A model generated the notes under the pieces. That model was not told the DNA's origin and did not search any database. It was given only the letters and a program-made list of their open reading frames with translations. A DNA stretch of 64,000 nt, taken from contig NC_092698.1 in the NCBI RefSeq assembly GCF_964275005.1, forward strand, positions 28,534,447 to 28,598,446, read 5' to 3'. Source of the stretch: Diadema setosum (lineage: Eukaryota > Echinodermata > Echinoidea > Diadematoida > Diadematidae). Position 1 is the stretch's first letter, and each line of letters starts with the position of its first letter. A program made the position numbers and the translations under genes. Of this stretch, positions 24,601 through 33,700 are shown piece by piece.

Positions 24601-27600
24601 AACACATTCTCAATCATATGTCATTAATGGAATGGAATTTTTCGATGAAATTTACGTCACATATATTTCAAATTATGCGCATTCTACTCATATTTTCAGA
24701 ATTCATATTTTCCCTTAAAACGTGCGCGTACGCGCGCGTTGAAATATTTGCATGCTCAAATCGAGCTCAAATTTTTTTTGCACACGTTTCAGATCATTTG
24801 GAGCATTTTTTGAAAAATTGGAAAAATTGGACGGACGCGTACGCGCGCGCCCATATACGCACGCACAGCTCATATGCAATAGAAATTTTCCGTTTTTTTA
24901 CTTTGATCGGATACCTGAAAAGTCAAGGAATATTTTTACCAAGTTTCAAGTCAATCCGACTCAATATGACGTCACACGGGCCCGTCAAAGTTGAAATTCC
25001 GCGCGCGCGTCAATGGCGATATACAGTGCAACAATGCCAAAAAAACTGCCAATTTTAAATCCGATTTTACTCGTCAGGATGGACGGTGACCCCCCATTTT
25101 CTTTACATATTCTGAAAGCTGATGAGTTGTACATGTCATTTCATGGGTTGGCAATGCTGGAAAAATGATTAAAATATATGAAATTTCTTAATAAAGTTAA
25201 AAAAGTAAATTTTCAAAATGACGTCATCAAATTTCAAGTTCATTCAAGCATATCTCACTTATTCTTTAGTTGATTTTCGTCCAAATTTCAATATGTTGTA
25301 GCTTATTAAATGGTCTTTCAGATATATAATAACAACAATTTGATTGGATGACGGCATCACCTCGTAACAAGGGATTAAAAGTAACATTGTTAAATTTGAC
25401 CAGTTTACGTGTTATCTCTATGGGAGTGCAGTTTTTCTGGAAATGAAAACTGACATGACTATCTTTATCGAGCACTAGCTCACTTATGCTTCGGTGAATT
25501 TCTCCCATATTTTAGTATGTTGTAGCTGAGACTTTGGGCTATCGTTAGTGTGCCCTTCGTTTTTTCATACGGAGTCGGCATCATGCTCAAAAACCTGGTT
25601 GAAATTAAAGCTTATCTTCCATGTATTTTCATATTCCTTTCTTTCTGCAACTTTCTTTGCAATAACTCAAGAAAAACAAGCTCTATCAGCCCAATATTTT
25701 GCACATGTTTAGTTTATGTCACGTGCATTATTTTATAAAATAACAACTACTTGATCGGGCACCTTCTTGGGTATGTAAATTAGGGTCAAAGGTCAAAAAT
25801 GTTTCATCCTGTATCTTGGTGAATACATGTCTTATCTTTCCCATATTTTGCATACGTAAAGACCATGTTACAAGAATCATTTCACAAAATAACCACTTTT
25901 TGCTCAGACGCCATCTTGTCTGTGCAAAGTAGGGTCAAAGGTCATATGTACTTCTTTCTTTATCTTCATTATGACGTGTTATCTCTATGGGAGGGAATTT
26001 TTCTAGATGTGAAAATTGACGTGATTGTCTTTATCTACGACTAGCTCACTTACCCTTCGGTGAATTTCTTCCAGATTTTAGTATGTTGTAGCCAATTTAA
26101 TACTCTTTAAGTTCTATTTATCAAAAATTTAATCGGATGATGTCTTCACCTCGTGAAAATGGATATAATGTAACCTTGTCAAATTTAACCAGTTTACGTG
26201 TTATCTCTATGGGAGGGAATTTTTCTGGAAATGAAAATTGACATGACGGTCTTTATCGAGCACTAGCTCACTTACTCTTCGGTGAATTTCTCCCAGATTT
26301 TAGTATGTTGTAGCTGAGACTTTGAGCTGTCGTCAAGGTTCGCTCTATTTTTTCATACGACGCCGAGATCACGTCAAAAAACTTGGTTGAAATCAAACTT
26401 ATCTTCGATGTATTGAGATATTTCTTTCTTTCTGCAACTTTCTCTGCAATAACTCAAGAAAAACACCCCCTATCATCCCCATATTTTGCACATGTTTAGT
26501 TCATGTCACGTACATTATTTCATAAAATAACAACTACTTGATCAGACGTCATCTTGGGTATGTAAATTAGGGTCAAAAGTCATAAATGTATCATCTTGTA
26601 TCTTGGTGAATACATGTCTTATCTTTTCCATATTTTGCACACGTAAAGACCATGTTCCAAGGATCATTTCACAAAATAACCACTTTTTGCTCAGATGCCA
26701 TCTTGGCTGTGCAAAGTGGGGTCAAAGGTCATATGTACTTCTTTCTTGTCAAATTTAACCAGTTTACGTGTTATCTCTATGGGGAATTTCTGGAAATGAA
26801 AATTGACATGACGGTCTTTATCGAGTACTAGCTCACTTACTCTTCGGTGAATGACTCCCAGATTTTAATATGTTGTAGCTGAGACTTTGGGCTATCGCCA
26901 GTGTCCTCTCTATTTTTCATACGAGGCCGAGATCACGTCCAAAAACTTGGTTGAAATCAAAGCTTATCTTCGATGTATTGAGATATTTCTTTCTTTCTGC
27001 AACTTTCTTTACAATAACTCAAGAAAAACAGGCCTTATCACCCCCATATTTTGCACATGTTTAGTTCATGTCACGTACATTATTTCATAAAATAACAACT
27101 ACTTGCTCAGACGTCATCTTTGGTATGTAAATTAGGGTCAAAGGTCATAAATGTATCATCCTGTATCTTGGTGAATACATGTCCTATCTTTCCCATATTT
27201 TGCACACGTAAAGACCATGTTACAAGGATCATTTCACAAAATAACCACTTTTTGCTCAGATGCCATCTTTGGTGTGCAAATTGGGGTCAAAGGTCAAATA
27301 TACTTCATTCTGTATCTTCGTTAGTGTATACGGAATTGTGTACCATAGATGGCAGGTCTGACTCCCTTTTCTAAATGAGAATCCAAACATCACACGGCCA
27401 ATGTCCACTAAACACAGATGAAACCAGTATGGTCATGCCTATTGGGATCAGGAGACTCAAATCGTTGATTTACGAACAGATCGGATCACCTAATTTGTCA
27501 GTGTTGACAAATTCCAAGTCTAGTTTGAATTGATAATGTAAGTGAGATTTGAGTCAGTAAGGAAATGTTTTATCTATTTGAAAAGAATGAAAGTATGTAT

Positions 27601-30600
27601 TTACAAAGTAATCTAAAATATTATGCATATGTATGAATTTGACATGAGTAAATATGACAATTGCATTTCTTTTTCTGTATTTGATTTGGTAGATGATCAT
27701 CATGTGCTAGTCTTATGAATCAGAAGTCTGATTAGGATTGCCATGTTGCAGTCTGTGTTGACACTACTGCATGTGTACTCATTGTTCTACATTTTTTATT
27801 CCCACACAGTTTCCGACAGCAACACCCAGACAAAGTGAGGGACGAATATGAAGATACAGATTCATTCGTGAGTTGGCTTTCCATTCTGTTGCTTAAAGGC
27901 ATTATTTAACATCTGCAAATGAAACAAAAACCCTGCTTTAGTGCTGCAAAATAGTTCTAAAATGTGAGTTAGGGATAGAAACAACCAATGTAAAAAGTGT
28001 TAATCAGTATAATCAATGTTAAGTATTGAAAAATATGCAAAATGTGAACAATAGTTATAATAAAATTGTTCCCAGAATAAACCATCTACAGTTATTGTTT
28101 ATTGAGAAAAATAGTGAAATCTTACATTTTAGGCTTTATTGCAAAATTTTTAAAGAGAAAATGAACTGTATTGCTCTTTAACAACTTTGTTATGTCAAGA
28201 ATTTATTGCTTCTGAAATTACCAGGATACCTCCCATGTTTGGAAAGGTTTTATGTGTGAGAAAAAATATGTCATGTCATTGGGGGTATTTTTAGAATGGT
28301 ATCTAATCTTGTTTTGCCTGTTTTCCCCTTTGCAGTTTGAAGATGATTTTACAAGAGAATTGAAGCTCATACTCAACGCACAGAATTCTCTCATGACTCA
28401 AGTCAAGTGAGTATCTGAACCCATTGTCTCCTTCACTTGTTGATGAAACGTGGGGAAAAATGAGTGGAAACAAATGTGTTGTGGCTACAGTAGATTGTAA
28501 ATATCAACTTTTGAAATGGTTCTGCCTATTTTGTTTCAAAAGTTTGACTAATTCAATATATCCCTGCAGATGCAAACATGTATTTTGTAGATGGTTGATA
28601 AATGTAAGCTGAAAGGGCCATACAAATAACAAGAAAGGTACATTGAAGAAGGAAAAAAGAAAGAAAAAAAAATTGTAGTATTGTCTTGGCCTAAGCATAA
28701 ATCATGTTTGGATTGTGTAAGCATACCCCATTCCACGAGTAGTTTGCTGTACAAGATTTTTAACTAATTCCGTTGTCCTTATGAATTTATCAATCGTAAT
28801 CTGTAACAAATGACGAGAATAGTGTCGGCCACTCTCTTTCTTGTGTTAAGAGCAAAGTTACAAGAGCTATCACTGACTATATGATGTGCACATACAAAGC
28901 AAGCCAACTTCTGACATGGAAGGCATCCAAGCAACAGTAACAAAATGAATGTGTGGAGTTTGAAATGCTTTTTCTAAGAGAAAATACAGGCTGTACCTAG
29001 AGTTAAGATATTACAAATGAAAGGAAGTATGCATTAAGTTCAATGACTTCTCTCTTAACTTTCATATCTGTAACTTTTTGTGGTAACAGATATGTTTGCT
29101 GAAGACATTCATAATGGCAATGCTGTCATGCAGAGGTAAAATATGACATTAATGCCATCCATTGATTGACCCCCTGTAGAATGCTGGGCAATAAGTTAGA
29201 CGAAATAGTGGGAAGGCAGGAGAGAACGCTGTCTCTCATCTCGTCTGGTCAGCCTCACGGTGGTGGCAGTGCACCCCAGCAGGTCACCGGAAGCGCAGCT
29301 CCTGTGATGCAGAGACACGAGGTAGACTCCATACTCAACACACAGAGGGAGCTCCAACAGAGTGTCAGAGATATCAGGTAGGATATCCGTACCATCAGTT
29401 TGAATGATGTCGGCATCTTTTGTACATTAGCTAAAAAAAAAAGAGGAAAGAGCGTGAACCATTGCACTGAGGAATATTTGTGAGAGAGATGTGTATCTCC
29501 AATGCATCCAAGAGAGAGACAACCTCATCATATGAGAATTAAGATGAGACATTTTTGTAGAAAGTAGATGTCTTGTAGAAGTCAATTCCATGTCTGTGCA
29601 GGACTTAGATGAGTTGATACTCCTTATAAGTTTTGATTGTTTTGTTTTTGTTTTTGGTAGTAACAAACATGAGTCTAGTCTTCTCTCCAGTTCTGAAAGA
29701 TTTGACTTGGTTAAAGTAGGCTGATTCTGTGTACTAAAGTGGCAGTGAATAGCCCCAAGTAATCAATAGATGACACATTGAAGTGAAAAAAAGTTTGATG
29801 TGTAAATATGAAGAACATAAAACAAAAAAGAGATGGAAGGTTATTGAGGGCAAATCTAAGAAAAGTGGAGTAAAGGAAGTGATGACATGTGTGTTAAACC
29901 AGGTTTATCTTATTTGCATTTCCAAACATGTCACTGCTTGCTCCAGTTGAGCTGCCTTAGGCATTCTTTTTTTTTTTCTGTAAACTTATCATGTTTCTCC
30001 ACCCCAGGAAAAGAAAAACATTAACCCAAATTCTCATCCCCTTCCCCCTCACATGTGGAAAGTAGGAATGGTGATCTAACCTGGTGAACACTGAAGTTTG
30101 AGGACTAGAGGTTATTTATTTATTTATTTTTTGTCACTCTATTGGTGTCTCTGTTCCTCAGGAGTGTAGTTGGGGATGTCCAGACCAAGGCGGGCCTTAT
30201 ATACAACAGGCAGCCAACCCAAGGTGGCACTCAGATGAATCAGGGCAACCCCCTGGTCAACCATGAGATGCAGGACAAAATCAACTCCATACAGGACCAA
30301 GTCCTCCAGCTTGTTCGCCGACCGGAGGTGAGTGGTTGAGTGGTGGAGGTGACCGGAGGTGACCTTCATGAGGTCTGGCAGACAAACTGACACTTAACCC
30401 ATTCTATATGGGAACCTGTTAGTCTGTGTATGAAGTGTGTGGGGATTTCAGTATTCAGTTTGGAACCGGTTAATAGTATTTCTGTCTCAGTCTACCTTGT
30501 CTCTGTTTAGCTTTCTGTGAAAAAAAGTTTGGTTGCCATTTTCTGGTTAAATGAGTTCAGATATTTCATTGGCATTGGAAAGAAGTGTTTAAGAAATGTT

Positions 30601-31483
30601 TAGAGGAGTTCTAACATACTCTATGACAAGTATTGCATTGATCTATAATCATCCATTCAAGGGAAAATGGTCATACTGCTCTTTATATGGTGATGCCAAA
30701 TTAACCCGTTTAAGACAGACTGATTTTGCTACAACACGCATTTCCCATAGACACCTGCCTGAGTAAACTCGGGACTTGTCCTCAACAGGTTAAAGGAATG
30801 ATTTTCTCTCCTCTCGGTGTCCTATCCTCTTCTCTTTTATTTTTATTTTTTTTTCTGCCCATCACTTCCTCTTCGCTAACCCTTGGCTCTCTCTCCCTCT
30901 CTCCCTCCTACCCTCATCTCTTTCTCTACATTACTTTTTTTATTTCATCCATGTCCTCTCTTCTAACCTTGTGTCTTCTTCTCTCATTCCATCAGGTGAA
31001 GCAACAGGGGTGCCCCCCGATGCCAGAAATGCCTTCATGTCTCACGCCAACATTATTCTTCTTCTTTGTCCTGTGCCAGTTTCTAGTAATATTCTTGTAC
31101 ATGGCATATAGGTGAGTTGCTTATATATGTCATGTGACTCGTATTCTCTTGTTTTTGTTTTCATCTACTAGATATTCTTTGGACACGTAATTAGAGTTTT
31201 GGTGTAGGATAGATATAAATGAATAAGTGAAATAGATGGATTTCAAAATGACTTCTCAGAGACATTATACTGATACGTATAGTCACACACACACAAAAAA
31301 CAAAACAAAACAACAATCATTTTTATGTTGTTATGTTCCCATGTCCCTCTTGACCCAGGAGTATAAATGGGTACCTGGTAACGCTAAGGTAATAATAATG
31401 GCAGGGCCCTCTGGTAGAGAGCAGTGGCAACACTGAAGAGGCTGCCCCAGATGCAAAATACATTATAATTATTATTGTTGTTG

Positions 31484-31574
<91 letters not shown>

Positions 31575-31641
31575 CATTATTATTATTATCATCATCATCA
31601 TCATCATCATCATCATCTTTATTATTATTATTATTATTATT

Positions 31642-31674
<33 letters not shown>

Positions 31675-31860
31675 ATTATTATCATTATTATTATTATTAT
31701 TATTATTGTTTAAGCAGTACATGTATGTCCTTAATTGATAATCTATATCTATGTATGTAAAAAAAATATCATAAGTAACCCACTGTTCTTGTGTTTTTGT
31801 TTCCTCCCATTTTCTCTTTGCAGGAGTAAACAAGAAGCAGCAGCAAAGAAATTCTATTAG
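14330..31860 (+). CDS. LMAN1: LMAN1 / ERGIC-53 mannose-binding cargo receptor
   Basis: Type I membrane lectin cycling between ER and Golgi; with MCFD2 it exports glycoproteins. Thirteen exons join in frame: 14330-14495, 16638-16694, 20477-20574, 21653-21922, 22381-22504, 23752-23807, 24109-24203, 27810-27867, 28336-28406, 29180-29377, 30162-30327, 30996-31111, 31824-31860. Product 503 aa (human 510). Signal peptide is ~1-23. The L-type lectin domain (~27-255) keeps D105, D136, N140, H162, D165 and the C174/C214 pair, each matching human numbering minus 16 (D121, D152, N156, H178, D181, C190/C230). A helical stalk (260-450) follows, then the oligomerising cysteines C459 and C468, a membrane span ~470-491 and tail RSKQEAAAKKFY. 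The start has A at -3 and G at +4. LMAN2/VIP36 is excluded by the stalk and tail; the LMAN1L paralogue is less likely. Confidence 0.98.
14496..16637 (+). other. LMAN1 intron 1 with CpG-rich start
   Basis: The first ~180 bp (about 14570-14680) are much richer in CpG than the rest (GTGCGTGCGCGTG, CTCGGCCGCTTCGGCC), as is common next to a housekeeping promoter. The rest shows no gene. Near 16288-16365 there are A/G-rich simple repeats. Confidence 0.45.
17548..18916 (+). mobile_element. Helentron/HINE-like element 1 with ~150-bp internal repeats
   Basis: Left end: palindrome ATGCCTCCGCCAC / GTGGTGCCGGAGGCAT (17548-17579). Next is a CGTCCGTA microsatellite (about 17588-17650), then ~150-bp units starting TTTACGYGATAACT at 17657, 17809 and 17960, followed by three more diverged units to about 18550. 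Each unit ends in AGGTCA direct repeats. A C10-A26-(TA)n tract lies at 18551-18617. Right end: TGGCGGAGGCAT (18881-18892, complement of the left arm), hairpin GTCGC-CATA-GCGAC (18895-18908), then ATTTCTAG before a T run. The other border is also a T run. This plan fits non-autonomous Helentrons (HINE/DINE-1 type); the family call is inference. It lies in LMAN1 intron 2. Confidence 0.6.
18936..19294 (+). mobile_element. TTAAAGG-type MITE, family D, copy 1
   Basis: Left TAAAGGCATTATTTACCATT and right AATGGTAAACAGTACCTTTAA are imperfect inverted repeats. The inside (GTGAGTTAGGGATAGAAAC, AACAACCAATGTAGAAA) recurs at 27893-28181. It begins 20 bp after the end of the HINE-like element, past a T run. 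Confidence 0.65.
20716..21252 (+). mobile_element. pogo/Tigger-like MITE
   Basis: CAGTGCACTCCCGTTATAAC at the left faces CGTTGTAACGGGAGTGCACTG at the right, flanked by TA on both sides (20714-20715, 21253-21254). CAGT ends and a TA target are typical of the pogo/Tigger branch of Tc1/mariner. The inside holds many copies of TTCGTTATAACGAA, itself a palindrome. It lies in LMAN1 intron 3, about 140 bp after exon 3. Confidence 0.85.
21653..22504 (+). CDS. LMAN1: LMAN1 exons 4-5: core of the lectin domain
   Basis: Exon 4 (21653-21922) carries the Ca2+/mannose site: FFDSFDNDNQRNN with D136 and N140, and YEHHNDG with H162 and D165, plus C174 in GGCMRDFRNKPFPVRAK. Exon 5 (22381-22504) supplies the partner cysteine C214 and the sheet ending YFGISAATGGLA. 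Coding GC content is well above the introns. Confidence 0.97.
22505..23751 (+). other. LMAN1 intron 5, nothing found
   Basis: AT-rich intron of about 1.2 kb. No repeat with recognisable ends and no coding exon could be supported. Confidence 0.5.
24379..27523 (+). mobile_element. Helentron/HINE-like element 2, 3.1 kb
   Basis: Left end: AGGTGATCCGAG tatc CTCTCGGATCACCT (24380-24409), a palindrome. Right end: one arm TCGGATCACCTAA (27481-27493), overlapping the perfect hairpin AATTTGTCA-GTGT-TGACAAATT (27492-27513), then CCAAGTCTAG|T. The plan is the same as element 1, but the arm sequence differs. Inside are CG-rich CGCGCGTACGCG tracts (24725-25010), CRE palindromes TGACGTCA, and overlapping duplications: the block with TTACGTGTTATCTCTATGGG recurs near 25405, 25975, 26193 and 26765. 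Modules of ~158 bp end in GGGTCAAAGGTCA. No transposase is encoded. It fills most of LMAN1 intron 7. Confidence 0.6.
27893..28181 (+). mobile_element. TTAAAGG-type MITE, family D, copy 2
   Basis: TTAAAGGCATTATTTAACAT then GTGAGTTAGGGATAGAAAC and TTACATTTTAGGCTTTATTG match the element at 18936. The right end is poorly preserved (TTGCTCTTTAA). It starts 25 bp after the donor of LMAN1 exon 8. Confidence 0.6.
28407..30161 (+). other. LMAN1 introns 9-10
   Basis: Introns at 28407-29179 and 29378-30161 flank exon 10. Only T- and A-rich tracts are seen; no element with recognisable ends. Confidence 0.4.
30701..30793 (+). mobile_element. 93-bp TTAA-flanked MITE, copy 2
   Basis: TTAACCCGTTTAAGAC...GTCCTCAACAGGTTAA with the shared core CATAGACACCTGCC and GTAAACTCGGGACTTG. 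It lies in LMAN1 intron 11. See copies at 2384, 43246 and 49364. Confidence 0.8.
30996..31860 (+). CDS. LMAN1: LMAN1 exons 12-13: membrane span and sorting tail
   Basis: Exon 12 encodes the juxtamembrane GCPPMPEMPSC, whose cysteine spacing of nine matches human C466/C475, and the span LTPTLFFFFVLCQFLVIFLY. Exon 13 (31824-31860) adds SKQEAAAKKFY. KK at -4/-3 is the COPI retrieval signal. The terminal aromatic pair (FF in human) acts in COPII export; here it is FY. Confidence 0.95.
31337..31720 (+). repeat. SINE 3' region with giant trinucleotide tail
   Basis: A piece with CCCAGGAGTATAAATGGGTA, CCTGGTAACG and GAGGCTGCCCCAGATGC resembles the body of marine-invertebrate SINEs. It is followed by about 240 bp of trinucleotides at 31466-31709: (ATT)n, (ATC)n, (ATT)n, (GTT)n, (ATT)n. 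The tail probably grew from the SINE's own ATT-rich 3' end. Long poly-Asn, poly-Ile and poly-Leu reading frames across it are translation artefacts. It lies in LMAN1 intron 12. Confidence 0.6.
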
Positions 31861-33700
31861 GATTTATGTTTGTATTGTTATTCTAAGACTTTAATGTATG
31901 ATAATTTTATGGGAATACAGGCACTTGACCAACTTAAAAAAACTGAACGTATAAGGCAATCCAAAATGTCTTTGTGACTAGCCCAAAGATTGTGTCGGAA
32001 GTTCACTCTTGTTTAGATGATAGTTTGTTTCTGCATAGATTTACAGTATACTTTTGTCCTGTTATCGTTTTCCTTAATCAAGGCTTCTGGTGTATTTATT
32101 CAGGATTTCTTGAACAAGTGTAGCTAGAGAGAGATGTGAGTATGGAGGGCAAGTGTTTATTACAAGGCATAAAAGTGGCATGAAAATAGGTGCTATGTAA
32201 ACATGTGCAAACACACCATACATTTATATTAAGTGTGAAGTGTAACAGGTAATGACAACAGATTGTAGTCTACCTGTGTTGAAGGTGTAGACCCTGTAGT
32301 CTGCTGCTACATAGAATATTTTGAGGAGGATACAATCACATGTCTTTTGCAGAGCTCTGCACTCCTCACATGATCCTCACAGCTGTTGCCAGTTTCTGTG
32401 CTGAGCATTTAATATTGCAGAGCATTTAGTCGTTTTTGCTCACACATTCTTGCTGAATGGAACGCATCATGCCACATCAGAAAAATGAAAACAAAATGCA
32501 GGTATCTCAGGTCACAGGGTGTTACAAACAATATTACTTTTATAACCCAACTGAGTACATGGGCAAAGGCCCCATACTTTAAAGAGGCCAGGGCCCACGT
32601 ACAGATATTTTACTTGCCTGACAATCAGTTTTAGTAGCCCTGGACAAGTGGCCCAGAGGGCTAATAACACCCGAGGGCTTCACTAAGAGCTAAAATCAAT
32701 CCTACTTTCCATTCAACTGATCTTAGGGACAATTTTAAGATCAGTCAGTCCTCAGAAGTAAAGAACTGTTTCACTAAGCCATTTTGGAACAATATATTGT
32801 GCCTAGTATACCACATTCTAGAATACAACTGTACATCTTGTATGTCTCTGTATCTAAATCTGTCCCAACTTAAAGCTCACAGTTTGGCTCGATATACATG
32901 TAGTTCCCATGTTAGTGAAACAGCGCCCTCATCAGGATCGGCACAAACTAGTTCAGTGGTGGCTGTGGTCTTGATAAATCAAGCATTATGTAGTCATAAC
33001 ATTTGCAGACCCACACCAAGAGGTGGGGCTTTTGTAATGATTTTTTTCTGTATAGAAATAAATGAGTGAAAAAACAACAACAACTTTGTGACCTCAGTTA
33101 TGCCAGTATGTGGATCCTAGAGTTGTAGTGAAATATAATTTTATATGCCTATTGGTTTATGCTGCAGCCCACTACAAAGTGTTGTGGTATAGGCCTAGTA
33201 ACCTGAAAATGTTGTCATTGCTTCAGGCAGAGAAACATAGAATGTAATGAAAGGGCAGAGATAAATGTTTCTGGGATTCTACAACTTAAGTTTTCTTGGA
33301 TAGCTTGCTTTCACGTTGATGTTCTAAAATGTGTGCTAGAATTGAATTGCAATATTTTGTTCCTTATGATTTCCATTATACAAGCATTACTTGGTTCAGA
33401 GTAGTCTTCCATGAGGTCTAATGTGCCCCCGTCCCCCACCCTGGCAAAGTGTACAACTCTCAGATAAGTGACATTAGAAATGGTAGAATTCTCTTTATGA
33501 AATGAAAAACAACCCCACAGCAAGACATAGACATGAGACAATAATTGTATCTTAATGAGCCATCATATAGTAAGAAAAACATTTGCTATATTGTGAGTGT
33601 AATATCTTCGTATCAGTTATGAACCTTTTATTTTTGGTTGATGGTAAAATACCCTGGGTGCTCAGAAAAAGAAATAAAAGTGTATGAGAGATTGAGTGTC
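31861..33700 (+). other. LMAN1 3' untranslated region (probable)
   Basis: Runs from the stop codon to the best poly(A) signal at 33673. A shorter form could end after AATAAA at 33057-33062. A stretch near 32620-32790 with repeated CTTCACTAAG/TTCACTAAG and ATCTTAGGGACAATTTTAAG looks like an old palindromic repeat, too diverged to classify. Confidence 0.5.
33673..33678 (+). terminator. LMAN1 poly(A) signal
   Basis: AATAAA followed within 10-30 bases by GT-rich sequence (AGTGTATGAGAGATTGAGTG). It is about 1.8 kb after the stop codon and is the best-formed signal in the region. Confidence 0.55.

Noticed and set aside
24618-25058. 146-codon open frame and similar frames at 25550 and 26887
   Set aside because: All lie inside HINE-like element 2; the similar peptides come from its internal duplications.
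31323-31833. Long open frames rich in Asn, Ile or Leu on both strands
   Set aside because: They are the six-frame reading of a trinucleotide microsatellite inside an LMAN1 intron.
14330-31860. LMAN2/VIP36 instead of LMAN1
   Set aside because: The long helical stalk, the two juxtamembrane cysteines and the KKFY tail are LMAN1 features.
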